In this document: piece after piece, positions 18,407-27,226 of the stretch
How positions within the stretch are numbered: position 1 is the first letter of the stretch
How the letters are laid out: every line of letters begins with the position of its first letter
NCBI RefSeq assembly: GCF_900182595.1
Contig: NZ_FXTN01000017.1
Span: 32,306 to 96,305, forward strand
Origin: Pedobacter westerhofensis
Lineage (GTDB): Bacteria > Bacteroidota > Bacteroidia > Sphingobacteriales > Sphingobacteriaceae
Length of the DNA stretch: 64,000 bases
Reading direction: 5' to 3'
The notes under the pieces: model-generated
The model's database searches: none
The model's input: only the letters and a program-made list of their open reading frames with translations
What the model was told of the DNA's origin: nothing
Translations under genes and position numbers: made by a program

Positions 18407-18618
18407 AAAATTATTGCATGTATTATTTAGATTTATTACAAACAAACATACAATAACCTGTCAATTCTGTAAGAATTTTGTTTAGACTGGTTACAGATTA
18501 AGACAATCAGATGACACTTCTTGTAAAACAAAGGCAGAATATGTTAACGAGATTATGAAATAGTTAAACATGGAAGTTGGCGTTGATCTGAATATCCAGC
18601 CTTAGAATTGAAATAATA

Positions 18619-18915
18619 TTAAATTGATGCGGCAAGCTGGGCCATGTCATCATCGTATTTCAAATCCCCTTTGTCTTTTAAAGGATAATACTTTAAGAGA
18701 ATTGATTCAATAATACTAAAGCTCTGTGGAGATTGTATTGCAGGCGACGCCAAGCAATCTATGATATTCGCGATTAATTTGACTTTTTTTGCTTCGTACT
18801 GACTTACCATAAAACCGGAATCATCGAGTTTAATGTGAGTATCGATAAGAGCATCGATTTTCTTCAAATCATCCAGCATATCCATTAACCTATGTATTTC
18901 AGATTGCCTCATCAT
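18619..18915 (-). CDS. small partner protein of a two-gene module, function unknown
   Basis: About 98 residues from the Met at 18915 (MMRQSEIHRLMDMLDDL), 9 bases after the stop of the upstream gene. A start at 18957 would overlap the upstream gene by 34 bases. The protein is predicted all-helical and rich in Leu, Asp and Lys. I do not recognise the family. An R-x4-H pattern (RQSEIH) occurs near the N-terminus but is too short to call HEPN. The tight coupling to the nucleotidyltransferase-like gene suggests a two-component toxin/antitoxin or defence module. Confidence 0.5.
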   Translation of the reverse strand: MMRQSEIHRLMDMLDDLKKIDALIDTHIKLDDSGFMVSQYEAKKVKLIANIIDCLASPAIQSPQSFSIIESILLKYYPLKDKGDLKYDDDMAQLAASI

Positions 18916-18923
18916 ATTCAAAT

Positions 18924-19403
18924 TTAATAAATAATTTCTAGAAAACCTTTTGGCCACTGATGACCATATTTATTCCTTCTTGATTTAATGAAATTATTCA
19001 TCCAATAAAATCTGTCACCTAAAAACAGGGGATATTTCCTGTTATCCTCAGAATATATTTTCACAATATAAGCGTCAACACCATATTTAGTAAGTGAAAA
19101 AGGGTATTTGAAGTTATTTATTTTATCACCAATAGAATCGATTAATTCCCCATCTACAATTGATACCAAATCAATGTCATTGGGATATTTTTTTTGGGTA
19201 ACATATGACCCATCAATCCATTGAATTATCAGATGACCTGAGAGTGTTGCCTTCAGCTCATCAGAATAAACTATATACTTTTCAAACAATGAACGGCGGA
19301 TTGGCTCATCTGGTATATTTGCAAATTGTAATTCCAGATCGGATAAGGTGGCGGGTATATTGGTATGAGGGACCAGGTAACCCCTTGAATTAATTTCTAG
19401 CAT
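18924..19403 (-). CDS. nucleotidyltransferase-like protein, DUF6932-like
   Basis: A 159-residue protein containing GSYVTQKKYPNDIDLV, which fits the polymerase-beta nucleotidyltransferase signature GS-x(9)-D-x-D, with a possible further acidic residue in YGVDAYIV. The N-terminal region (INSRGYLVPHTNIPATLSDL) resembles DUF6932-type proteins as I remember them. Such proteins may transfer nucleotides to a partner protein or RNA. It is the first gene of a two-gene unit with the small helical protein downstream. The module is AT-rich relative to its neighbours, consistent with transfer. Confidence 0.65.
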   Translation of the reverse strand: MLEINSRGYLVPHTNIPATLSDLELQFANIPDEPIRRSLFEKYIVYSDELKATLSGHLIIQWIDGSYVTQKKYPNDIDLVSIVDGELIDSIGDKINNFKYPFSLTKYGVDAYIVKIYSEDNRKYPLFLGDRFYWMNNFIKSRRNKYGHQWPKGFLEIIY

Positions 19404-19672
19404 ATGATGATTTTGAGGATTAAAATCCTGTCATCTTAAAAATCAAAATAATATTGCACTAGATCGATTACAGATAACAGTCTACAAATATAGTAAGAGT
19501 TAATTAAAAGCAAATTAAAATAATTTATTTTGACAATATGTTGCTCTAAAATTACCTGCATTGTTTAATCTGATTCTTGTACCCTTGAGGTAAACTTTAA
19601 GGCAAATATATGTTGACTGGTTAATAATGATAGATCGGCACTGCGTTTGATAACAATTAAAAAAGCAACATT

Positions 19673-20149
19673 ATGCAGCCCAATGAGATAACATCTCCAC
19701 AGCAAGATAAGGCAGGTAAACCCCGCGTACTCAAAAATCACAACGACAAAGTCTCACTGTTAATTACAAACACCTTTGGCAGCATCGCTTTTTTATTCGT
19801 TTGTGCGGCTTTCATCGTGTTTTGGCTAACCTGCAACCTGAACCTGATCCCGGGGATAAAAGCCTTTGATCCCTTCCCCTTTCCCGAGCTTGAAATGGTG
19901 GTTTCCATCTTTGCAATCATTCTGTCTATATCAGTACTGATCAGCCAGAAGAGACAGGCAAGACTAGAGAAAATAAATCAGCAGGTAGAATTTGAGATCA
20001 ATATCAAAGCAGAAAAAGAAATTACAAAAGTCCTGGAAATGCTCCATGTCATTCAGAAAAAACTTGGGATTGATAATGACGACACCGAGTTGGAAAAAAT
20101 GAAGGAGAAAACTGATATTGATCAGCTGCACAGGGAAGCAGAGCAATAA
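19673..20149 (+). CDS. DUF1003 family membrane protein
   Basis: A 158-residue protein with two transmembrane segments (about 38-62 and 73-93) and the diagnostic linker FDPFPFPELEMVVSIFAI followed by LISQKRQ, close to the DUF1003 consensus (FDPYPF...SQNRQ). The C-terminal 60 residues form a charged coiled coil (EFEINIKAEKEITKVLEMLH). It would sit in the inner membrane with both ends in the cytoplasm. Function of the family is unknown. It is a single gene between the AT-rich module and the monooxygenase. Confidence 0.85.
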   Translation: MQPNEITSPQQDKAGKPRVLKNHNDKVSLLITNTFGSIAFLFVCAAFIVFWLTCNLNLIPGIKAFDPFPFPELEMVVSIFAIILSISVLISQKRQARLEKINQQVEFEINIKAEKEITKVLEMLHVIQKKLGIDNDDTELEKMKEKTDIDQLHREAEQ

Positions 20150-20292
20150 AATCAAGCATCCCGGCAGAGCCATACTATCGTCTTTTTGGAAAAGATAGAG
20201 TTCCCTAGCGACTTTTTCACCTTTTTTACCACCTTTTTAACCTTTCATCATAGTTTAATTCTATACAATTTTGTTGTCTAAAATCTATCTAT

Positions 20293-21852
20293 ATGAAAAA
20301 GGAGCAAATAAAACCAGTTCTGATCGTTGGCGCAGGCCCTACCGGCATGACTGCAGCGATGGAGCTCAGCAGAATGGGCATTCCCGTCAGGATCATAGAT
20401 AAAGCCAAAGGGCCATCCACTACCTCCAGGGCACTGGCCGTACAAACCCGTACCATTGAACTCTTGGAGCTCCGCGGCTTATCAGAAAAAATGCTGGAAA
20501 AAGGGAACCGCGCCCATGCCACAACAATTTACAGCGCCGAACAAATCCTGGGCAAAGTAAATTTAAGCCTTATTCCCAGCCGGTATAATTTCTGTCTCCT
20601 GCTGCCCCAGTCAGATACAGAAGAAATTCTGCGCAACCAGCTGGAAAAACAAAACATCAATATTGAATGGCAAACAGAAATGACAGATTTATGCGTCCTG
20701 AGGAACGCTGATAGTGTTATTGTCACAATTAAGGGACCCGATAAACCGTTACATGAGTTCGAAGCCTCCTATTTGATCGGTGCCGAGGGGGCACACAGTA
20801 TAACGCGCAAAACACTGGGCATAGAATTCCATGGCAAAACGATGGGCCAGAATTATGCACTGGGCGATCTGCATATTGATGGAAATATTCCTGATCATGA
20901 ACTTTCTATATTTATGGGCAAGCAAGGCTTCCTTGCCGTTTTTCCATTAAAAGGGCAACGCTTCCGTTTAATGGTTACCGACCCTGAGGGAAAGGATAAA
21001 AACACAGAGCCACCATCGCTTAACTATTTGCAGCAACTATACGATGATGTGGTACACATCCCGGGCAGATTATACGACGTGCGCTGGACATCACGCTTTG
21101 GGATCAATAGCCGTATGGTACGCACCCTGCGTTCCGGCAACGTTTTTTTAGGCGGAGATACTGCTCACGTGCACAGCCCGGCCGGCGGTCAGGGAATGAA
21201 TACAGGCATGCAGGATATGATTAACCTGTGCTGGAAACTTGCTTATGTAATTAAAGGTCAGGCGAAACCTGAGATCCTAGATACTTACGAAGAAGAAAGA
21301 ATACCAATTATCGCGTCCTTGCTGTCTACAACAGAGCGGGCTACAGATCTCTTCAACTCAACAAATTCTATTGTCCAGAGCCTGATGAAAATCTTCCTGC
21401 CACCCATTTTAAGTATGGGGGCGGTGCAGAAAAAAGGAGCTGCAGTGGTTGGCGAAATAGCACACTCCTATCATGGCTCCGCATTGGCAAAGAGCACTGA
21501 AGAAGTCAAAGATCTGAGAGCGGGCGACCGCCTGCCAAACTGGGATTTTGAGACTGAAGCAGTATCAGCGGATGGCTCTGTAAACAAAACGGGCACCCTC
21601 TATCAGTTGCTCGATCCTTCGTTCTTTACCCTTTTACTGCTGAATTGCGAAGAACAGATTGTCATTCCTGATGCCTGCAGCGCTGTGGTGAAAACATGGC
21701 ACCTGGCCAATTCAAGCATCACCATCAATGATATTCTGGATGATTCCCCAGCCTACATCCTCGTCAGGCCAGACGCTTACATTGCAATCGCGGGCAGCTG
21801 CAATGAGCTGGACGAACTGCAGGACTGGCTAAAAAAATGGCTGCTGATCTAA
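20293..21852 (+). CDS. FAD-dependent aromatic-type monooxygenase (PheA/TfdB/MhpA-like)
   Basis: A 519-residue class A flavoprotein monooxygenase. The N-terminal dinucleotide fold has GAGPTGMTAAMELSRMG (about 12-28). The FAD-ribityl motif GGDTAHVHSPAGGQGMNTG is near residue 292, followed by DMINLCWKLAYV. A C-terminal thioredoxin-like domain (LYQLLDPSFFTLLLL) matches phenol-hydroxylase relatives. It would hydroxylate an aromatic or polyketide substrate using NAD(P)H and O2. The following GNAT gene lies 91 nt downstream on the same strand and may be cotranscribed. Confidence 0.92.
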   Translation: MKKEQIKPVLIVGAGPTGMTAAMELSRMGIPVRIIDKAKGPSTTSRALAVQTRTIELLELRGLSEKMLEKGNRAHATTIYSAEQILGKVNLSLIPSRYNFCLLLPQSDTEEILRNQLEKQNINIEWQTEMTDLCVLRNADSVIVTIKGPDKPLHEFEASYLIGAEGAHSITRKTLGIEFHGKTMGQNYALGDLHIDGNIPDHELSIFMGKQGFLAVFPLKGQRFRLMVTDPEGKDKNTEPPSLNYLQQLYDDVVHIPGRLYDVRWTSRFGINSRMVRTLRSGNVFLGGDTAHVHSPAGGQGMNTGMQDMINLCWKLAYVIKGQAKPEILDTYEEERIPIIASLLSTTERATDLFNSTNSIVQSLMKIFLPPILSMGAVQKKGAAVVGEIAHSYHGSALAKSTEEVKDLRAGDRLPNWDFETEAVSADGSVNKTGTLYQLLDPSFFTLLLLNCEEQIVIPDACSAVVKTWHLANSSITINDILDDSPAYILVRPDAYIAIAGSCNELDELQDWLKKWLLI

Positions 21853-21943
21853 ACAGGCCTGCCATTAGCAATCTCTTTCGTTCTGTAAAATAAAATTGAC
21901 TCCGGATACGTTATTACAACTAAAATCAATAAATTATTATTAT

Positions 21944-22435
21944 ATGAACACAAAAATCGTAAAAGTTAGCAATGCGGACACAAACGATATCGTAAATATT
22001 ATATTACCCATACAAACTATAGAATTTGGCGAAGAAATCACTGTTGATGACCAGCCTGATCTCAAAGATGTCCAGACCTATTACCATCATACCGGCGGAG
22101 GTTTTTGGGCTGCTGAGATTAATGGAGAACTTGTCGGCACCATTGCCCTGGTTAAACTTTCCAGAAATGCGGGAGCTATCAAAAAGATGTTCCTTAAAAA
22201 GGAGTTCAGGGGGCCAGAATACGGAATAGCAGCGCTGCTGTTAAAAACGCTGATTGATTATTGCATAGACCATGGCATCGAAAACTTATACCTCGGCACT
22301 TTGGACAAACTTAAAGCTGCTATCCGCTTTTATGAAAAAAACGATTTTATAGAAATAGAAAAGTCGTCGCTTCCAGGAGAATTCCCGCTGGTAAAATTTG
22401 ATAACTTATTTTATCATTTGAAAATAAACGGATAG
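21944..22435 (+). CDS. GNAT family N-acetyltransferase
   Basis: Starting with the ATG at 21944 (MNTKIVKVSNADTND) the protein has about 163 residues; an in-frame TTG at 21896 is less credible. The GNAT fold is indicated by GGGFWAAEINGELVGTIALV (beta-3/4) and by KKMFLKKEFRGPEYGIAALL, which contains the acetyl-CoA P-loop variant R-G-P-E-Y-G-I. Then NLYLGTLDKLKAAIRFYEKN matches motif B. It acetylates an amine on an unknown substrate. It follows the monooxygenase gene. Confidence 0.85.
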   Translation: MNTKIVKVSNADTNDIVNIILPIQTIEFGEEITVDDQPDLKDVQTYYHHTGGGFWAAEINGELVGTIALVKLSRNAGAIKKMFLKKEFRGPEYGIAALLLKTLIDYCIDHGIENLYLGTLDKLKAAIRFYEKNDFIEIEKSSLPGEFPLVKFDNLFYHLKING

Positions 22436-22446
22436 TCAGGAAACAA

Positions 22447-22484
22447 GCTGCAAATGATAGCCACCCGCGACTATTATTTGCAGC
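22447..22484 (+). terminator. hairpin after the GNAT gene
   Basis: GCTGCAAATGATAG (22447-22460) pairs with CTATTATTTGCAGC (22471-22484) with one mismatch; the right arm is repeated imperfectly at about 22491-22504. There is no strong T-run, so this could be a transcription-slowing hairpin or mRNA end rather than a canonical terminator. Confidence 0.45.
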
Positions 22485-22561
22485 ATGCCATTATTATTTG
22501 CAGCGGATGGTCGTCATTTCGTGCAGAAATCACTGGCCGAGGGACTAAATGAGTTCCGCAG

Positions 22562-23008
22562 CTAATCTACCGGGTAACCTTTATCTATCCAGTCTGTCTT
22601 GATATTGGTATGAAGGTCCAGCACGTTTATATTGCTGAAGTTCATATCAGATAACAATTGAAACGCAGGGCGAATATTTGGACATTTTCCCATTGGGCAG
22701 CAGCCACAATAGATAACAATCTGCTGGTTCTTTGGCACTTTCAGCAAGGCAGACTTGAGCTTCACAATATTTGCACTGTCACTTGCTGCCCCCATCTTTA
22801 TCGCCCCTTTAATATTCTCTACCACTCCAATGTTATAAATGGTTATCTTCTTTTTACTCTCGATCAAGCCGGCGAGGACTTGCGGTTCGATGAGTTGATC
22901 CTGCTTCCAGGGGTTCATTTGTAATTTTGGAGTAGCCTGGGCTTTCGCCTTGAAGGTAGTCAGTACACACAGCGTCAGGCAAAACAGGAGTTTGATCAGG
23001 TCTTTCAT
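22562..23008 (-). CDS. secreted rhodanese-like protein
   Basis: A 148-residue protein with a signal peptide (MKDLIKLLFCLTLCVLTTF) ending near KAKAQ. The rest is a single rhodanese-like domain. The usual active-site loop is IVIYCGCCPMGKCPN, giving four cysteines in 10 residues instead of the classic C-x4-R-S, so it may bind metal or use a different sulfur chemistry. The position in the periplasm and the Cys-rich loop suggest thiol or sulfane sulfur handling. It is monocistronic and convergent with the GNAT gene. Confidence 0.78.
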   Translation of the reverse strand: MKDLIKLLFCLTLCVLTTFKAKAQATPKLQMNPWKQDQLIEPQVLAGLIESKKKITIYNIGVVENIKGAIKMGAASDSANIVKLKSALLKVPKNQQIVIYCGCCPMGKCPNIRPAFQLLSDMNFSNINVLDLHTNIKTDWIDKGYPVD

Positions 23009-23137
23009 AAAACCTAAGATATAAAAAATAGACCAGGTTACAATTGAGCGAAATCAGGGGCTGAATATTGAAGAAAATTATTAAAGGAACTGGACCACAA
23101 AACGATTAAGACAAGGACCAGACCAGGATTAAGATTA

Positions 23138-23206
23138 GAACTATAGCAAGGAAAAGACGAGAACTATACCAAGGAAAAGACGAGAACTACACCAAGGAAA
23201 AGAAGA
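23138..23206. repeat. three tandem 23-bp repeats
   Basis: Units at 23138-23160, 23161-23183 and 23184-23206 read GAACTATAGCAAGGAAAAGA(CGA) and close variants, with two to four changes between copies. They occupy the 431-base gap between the rhodanese gene and the peroxiredoxin gene. There is no spacer between units, so this is not CRISPR. Nothing else was seen in this gap. Confidence 0.85.
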
Positions 23207-23439
23207 AAGCTACACCACGCATCAAAGAGCAATAGACTGAAAAGCCAGGTATTATACCCGGGATAAGAAAGCAGACGATTTTAACTTAGGTTAAGATCAA
23301 TCCGGCACGGGATGCCGAAATTTGTATCAGCAACACAATCAAGGAGGATGCATAATAAATTTCCCGATGCTTTGCATCAGGTGACAATGCATATCTTCGT
23401 TGATTAGTCTGCGAACGAAAAAATAAAGCACCCACAAAA

Positions 23440-23910
23440 ATGGAAAATTCAAAAATTGAAGTCGGCGATCAAGTACCGCACTTTACCCTCAAAGATCAAA
23501 ACGGAGAAAATTTTGCGATCAGAGACTATATCGGCAAAAAGAAGATGATTATATTTTTCTACCCAAAAGATGAAAGTGCCGTCTGCACCAAAGAGGCTTG
23601 TGCCTTCAGGGACAGTTATCAGTATTTTGAAGAAGCGGGAGCCATCGTAATCGGTATCAATTCCGGTTCTGCAGAAAGCCACAAAGCCTTCGCGCAGCAT
23701 CACAATCTCAACTTCACTTTGCTGAGCGATCCTGAAAATAAAGTCCTGAAACTGTTCGGAATCAAGAATTTCCTGTTCCTCACCGGAAGAGAAACTTTTG
23801 TAATCGATGAGTCAGGAAAAGTGAAGTTCCGATATCGTGGATTGTTGAACGGCAATGCACATGTTGAGGAAACGATTGAATATCTGCAGTCACAAAAGGT
23901 CAGGGTTTAA
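23440..23910 (+). CDS. peroxiredoxin, BCP/PrxQ type
   Basis: A 156-residue thiol peroxidase. Peroxidatic Cys49 and resolving Cys54 occur in AVCTKEACAFRD, the C-x4-C spacing of BCP/PrxQ enzymes. FFYPKDES precedes them and the conserved thioredoxin fold follows. It reduces hydrogen peroxide and organic peroxides in the cytoplasm with a thioredoxin partner. It has no signal peptide and is a single gene, with a strong upstream start context. Confidence 0.92.
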   Translation: MENSKIEVGDQVPHFTLKDQNGENFAIRDYIGKKKMIIFFYPKDESAVCTKEACAFRDSYQYFEEAGAIVIGINSGSAESHKAFAQHHNLNFTLLSDPENKVLKLFGIKNFLFLTGRETFVIDESGKVKFRYRGLLNGNAHVEETIEYLQSQKVRV

Positions 23911-23941
23911 TAACCCTACCTGGCTACCAAGGGGTATAAGA

Positions 23942-25234
23942 TTATCTCAGATACTCCCAGCGTTTTGCCCAATCCAGTAACACTTCGCTCCGCCACTTAC
24001 GGACTGTCTCTCCGCCTTGCCAAATCCCATCAAATAATTGCGGGTCTTTGCGGTCGGTATACCAGTTCTTGCCTAGCCGGTAATTTGTAGCCCGTGCTTT
24101 ACCCGGCCAGATATTATCTACTACAAACATGCCCGACTGCTCCCTGAAACCCGGTATCTGAGAGGTCACCTTGTAAGTCAGCGTTTCTGTTCTCTTCGGC
24201 GAGTACCTGATCACGTAATCACCCTTGCCAAGATAATATCCGTCCCATTTCTGCTCGCCAATCTCAGCCTGCACAGTCATCGTAAAACAGACAGAGTCTG
24301 AGGGAATGTTTAGTAAAGGTCCTTTGAAGTGAAATTCTACAATAGAATATACCGTTAGCGTATCGGCAATGGTAGTGTTGCGGTTAAACACGATCCTTGG
24401 ACTGCTACTGAATTTCTCGTAGCTCCCGCCCCAGTTTCCCCTGGTTGGATCCTGCGGATCGCCATCCATCATGTACAGCAGTGAAGGTGTGTCTCCCATT
24501 TTCACCCTGCCCTGATAATGGTTATTCTTATAGTCCTTACCCAAATACCCCGCTTCGCGGATGTAGTTTTTATAGTAATTTTTACTGCTCAGGCTATCAG
24601 GCACATTATTCGTGGAAAAGAAACCATAATAAGAGGAGTTCGACTCGATCAACCACAGGTCCGGGAAGTTCGAGGCGATATATGCGTAACTGTTTGCGCT
24701 CCATTTTTTGTTTGGCCCACCGATAAAATACACCCTGATCTTGTGCCGGATTTCAGGGGCGTCGTGTAGTGCCTGAGCTACGTCTTCCAGTCCGCCCCAA
24801 ACCAGTACCCAGAGTGGCTGGCTGCTTTCTTTTTTCGCACATCTGATGATCCAGTCGGATCCCTCCGAGGGTTTCCTGTAGCCTCTAAAGGGGGCCGCAC
24901 CATGTACGCCCTGTTTGGTAATTGCCCTCAGTTCATCGGGCGATGCGCAATCTTTGATATGCTGCTGAAGTTTGGGCAGGTCTTTCTCGTAAAGGCCGAT
25001 CATCCGCAAAATCTCTGCCTTGCTTCCGTTACCATATGAGGGAGAAGAGACCAGTCCTTCGAGTTTGAATAAGTTATTGTACATCAGCAAATGCGCCATT
25101 GACTGGTTGTCGTCGGGGTCCGCTCCGCCAATATCCGTGCTGATCAGCACTCTGGGTTTAACAGGTACAGGCCTTTGCGCCATCAGTTTGAAGGAAAGCA
25201 AACCTAAAGAAAGAAGACAAATCAGTTTATACAT
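23942..25234 (-). CDS. DUF1593 family secreted nucleoside hydrolase-like protein
   Basis: A 430-residue protein with a signal peptide (MYKLICLLSLGLLSFKLMAQ). The mature N-terminus carries RVLISTDIGGADPDDNQSMA, the calcium-binding Asp cluster of nucleoside hydrolase folds as found in DUF1593 proteins. A central HKIRVYFIGGPNKKW continues this domain. A beta-rich C-terminal domain follows. These proteins are found in Bacteroidota and plants and probably cleave glycosides or bind sugars. It is monocistronic. Substrate unknown. Confidence 0.82.
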   Translation of the reverse strand: MYKLICLLSLGLLSFKLMAQRPVPVKPRVLISTDIGGADPDDNQSMAHLLMYNNLFKLEGLVSSPSYGNGSKAEILRMIGLYEKDLPKLQQHIKDCASPDELRAITKQGVHGAAPFRGYRKPSEGSDWIIRCAKKESSQPLWVLVWGGLEDVAQALHDAPEIRHKIRVYFIGGPNKKWSANSYAYIASNFPDLWLIESNSSYYGFFSTNNVPDSLSSKNYYKNYIREAGYLGKDYKNNHYQGRVKMGDTPSLLYMMDGDPQDPTRGNWGGSYEKFSSSPRIVFNRNTTIADTLTVYSIVEFHFKGPLLNIPSDSVCFTMTVQAEIGEQKWDGYYLGKGDYVIRYSPKRTETLTYKVTSQIPGFREQSGMFVVDNIWPGKARATNYRLGKNWYTDRKDPQLFDGIWQGGETVRKWRSEVLLDWAKRWEYLR

Positions 25235-25461
25235 AGTTGTTGCTGATATACCTGGTTAAGCAATCTTACGGACTTTCTGCCGCTTTTCTTCCAGCATCAG
25301 CCATTATATCTGCGCAAACGTTTGCAGGAACAGCAATATTCAGTTGAAATTCAGATCGATAACCAGGCACAAAATCCAAAACCTTTGTGCCCGGGTGTTG
25401 TTTGAACCTACTCAAATTGATATCTTCATAAACAAAACCAACAAGCAAATCCCTCCCAATT

Positions 25462-26136
25462 ATGAACAAAACCCAGGTGAACAAACATTCTTTCTTCTAC
25501 AGAAATGCCCTGACCATCGTTTTTCTCCTATTATTTATCGTCACCCTATTTGCACAGGCACTGACAGGCTGGAAGACACATAACCAGGATCTTAAAGATG
25601 ACCACGCAAAAGAGATCAGCCTCGCAACCTACCTGCAAAGCGGCCATTTCATTTCGGCCACCTTTGAGAACTTCGAAAGTGAGTTCCTTCAAATGGCGCT
25701 GTACGTGGTGCTGACCGTTTCCCTGCGGCAGATCGGTTCTGCCGAATCCAAAAAACTTGACGAGCCTGAGGAGGTCGACCGTGAACCTGTGATTGCTCCC
25801 GGTGCCCCCTGGCCTGTTCGCAAAGGCGGCTGGATACTCGTTCTATACAGCAATTCCCTCGCGATCTGTTTTGGGATTCTTTTCTTTGCCAGCTGGGCTT
25901 TGCACCTTTACGGAAGCTGGCAAAACCATAATGTGGAACAGCTGGCGAAGCATTTGCCAACAGATACCGTCAAACAGTACCTCGGGCAGGCCGAATTCTG
26001 GTTCGAAACCTTCCAGAACTGGCAGAGCGAATTCCTGTCTGTAGCTTCCATCGTATTCTTCACGATATTTCTGCGCCAGAAAGGCTCTCCTGAATCCAAA
26101 CCTGTTGATGCCCCTGATATGGAAACAGGCAAATAA
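25462..26136 (+). CDS. membrane protein with duplicated DUF6766-like domain
   Basis: A 224-residue integral membrane protein composed of two homologous halves. Each half has a hydrophobic segment (TIVFLLLFIVTLFAQALTGW; ILFFASWALHLYGSW) and a short amphipathic region. Each then has the motif F(E/Q)(S/N)(W/F)xSEFL followed by LRQxGSxES (LRQIGSAES; LRQKGSPES). The motif is the one I associate with DUF6766. Four transmembrane segments are predicted. Function unknown. It is followed 215 bases later by a chloroperoxidase-like gene on the same strand. Confidence 0.8.
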   Translation: MNKTQVNKHSFFYRNALTIVFLLLFIVTLFAQALTGWKTHNQDLKDDHAKEISLATYLQSGHFISATFENFESEFLQMALYVVLTVSLRQIGSAESKKLDEPEEVDREPVIAPGAPWPVRKGGWILVLYSNSLAICFGILFFASWALHLYGSWQNHNVEQLAKHLPTDTVKQYLGQAEFWFETFQNWQSEFLSVASIVFFTIFLRQKGSPESKPVDAPDMETGK

Positions 26137-26173
26137 CACCTACCACTATAATCTTTTCTACAGAATTGCTAAG

Positions 26174-26218
26174 CACGATATATCATACCGGGAATTTCGT
26201 AAATTCACGGGATATCGT
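26174..26218 (+). terminator. imperfect hairpin after the DUF6766-like gene
   Basis: Nested dyads (ACGATAT with ATATCGT, and CCGGGAATTT with AAATTCACGG, one bulge or mismatch) span 26174-26218, followed by ATTAAAAAAAG. It could end the DUF6766-like transcript or be a regulatory structure upstream of the hydrolase. Confidence 0.4.
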
Positions 26219-26351
26219 CAGATTAAAAAAAGTTATTTCCGTTTAAATTTCTGACAAAGAACACCTTAAAGAATTGGCATATTAATCGTTAACAATAAAG
26301 CGTTCAATAAGTAACAAATTTTTCAGATGAAAACATATAATTAGCAGAGAC

Positions 26352-27170
26352 ATGAAAATTACAGTAAAAGACGGTACCGAAATTTATTACAAGGATTGGG
26401 GAACAGGACAACCGATCGTATTTCACCACGGCTGGCCGTTATCCAGCGATGACTGGGATGGACAAATGATGTTTTTCCTGGAAAAAGGTTACAGAGTGAT
26501 TGCGCACGACCGCCGCGGTCACGGCCGATCAAGCCAGGGTTCTGAAGGACATGACATGGACACCTATGCATCAGATGTTGCCGAGTTGACAGCTGCGCTG
26601 GACCTGAAAGATGCAATTCATGTTGGTCACTCCACTGGCGGTGGCGAAGCCATCCACTATGCAGCCAAATATGGTAAAGACCGTGTGGCGAAAGTTGTAC
26701 TGGTGAGTGCCGTTACACCGATCATGGTGCAAAGCGATACGAATCCTGAAGGTGTTCCTGTTTCTGTGTTTGACGAAATCCGTCTGAATACGGCAACCAA
26801 CCGTCCGCAGTTCTTTGCAGATTTTACTTTGCCTTTTTACGGATACAATCGTGAAGGAGCGACAATCTCACAGGGCGTACGCGATAACTGGTGGCGCCAG
26901 GGAATGATGGGCGGAATAAAAGCACATTATGACGGTATCAAAGCCTTCTCTGAAACCGATTTTACTGAAGATCTTCAAAGCGTAGATATTCCGGTCCTTG
27001 TACTTCATGGCGAGGACGACCAGGTAGTTCCTTTCCCGATTTCGGGCGCCAAAGCGGTGAAGCTCCTGAAAAATGGCAAGCTGATCTCTTATCCGGGATT
27101 CCCGCACGGGATGCCAACTACAGAAGCAGCAACCATTAATGCTGATCTGCTGGCGTTTATCCAATCATAA
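26352..27170 (+). CDS. alpha/beta hydrolase, non-haem chloroperoxidase-like
   Basis: A 272-residue cofactor-free alpha/beta hydrolase. The nucleophile is Ser94 in GHSTGGGE, Asp lies in HGEDDQVVPF and His in PGFPHGMP, and HHGWPLSSDDWDGQMM is the classic N-terminal block of bacterial non-haem chloroperoxidases and aryl esterases. These enzymes act on peracids, esters or lactones; true haloperoxidase activity is usually secondary. No signal peptide. A clean terminator follows immediately and then the 88-bp repeat array. Confidence 0.92.
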   Translation: MKITVKDGTEIYYKDWGTGQPIVFHHGWPLSSDDWDGQMMFFLEKGYRVIAHDRRGHGRSSQGSEGHDMDTYASDVAELTAALDLKDAIHVGHSTGGGEAIHYAAKYGKDRVAKVVLVSAVTPIMVQSDTNPEGVPVSVFDEIRLNTATNRPQFFADFTLPFYGYNREGATISQGVRDNWWRQGMMGGIKAHYDGIKAFSETDFTEDLQSVDIPVLVLHGEDDQVVPFPISGAKAVKLLKNGKLISYPGFPHGMPTTEAATINADLLAFIQS

Positions 27171-27198
27171 AATTTACTGTTATTACCTAACGTATATC

Positions 27199-27226
27199 AA
27201 AAGAGGCTGATACAGCCTCTTTTTTG
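27199..27226 (+). terminator. rho-independent terminator of the chloroperoxidase-like gene
   Basis: Perfect 10-bp arms (27199-27208 and 27214-27223) with a 5-nt loop GATAC are followed by TTTTTT. It is the first unit of the ATACAGCCTC tandem array. Confidence 0.88.

Noticed and set aside
18619..18957. HEPN toxin from an R-x4-H pattern
   Set aside because: RQSEIH lies at the extreme N-terminus and the rest does not show a HEPN helix pattern; chance is likely.
23138..23206. CRISPR repeats of 23 bp
   Set aside because: Units are directly contiguous and number only three, with no spacers.
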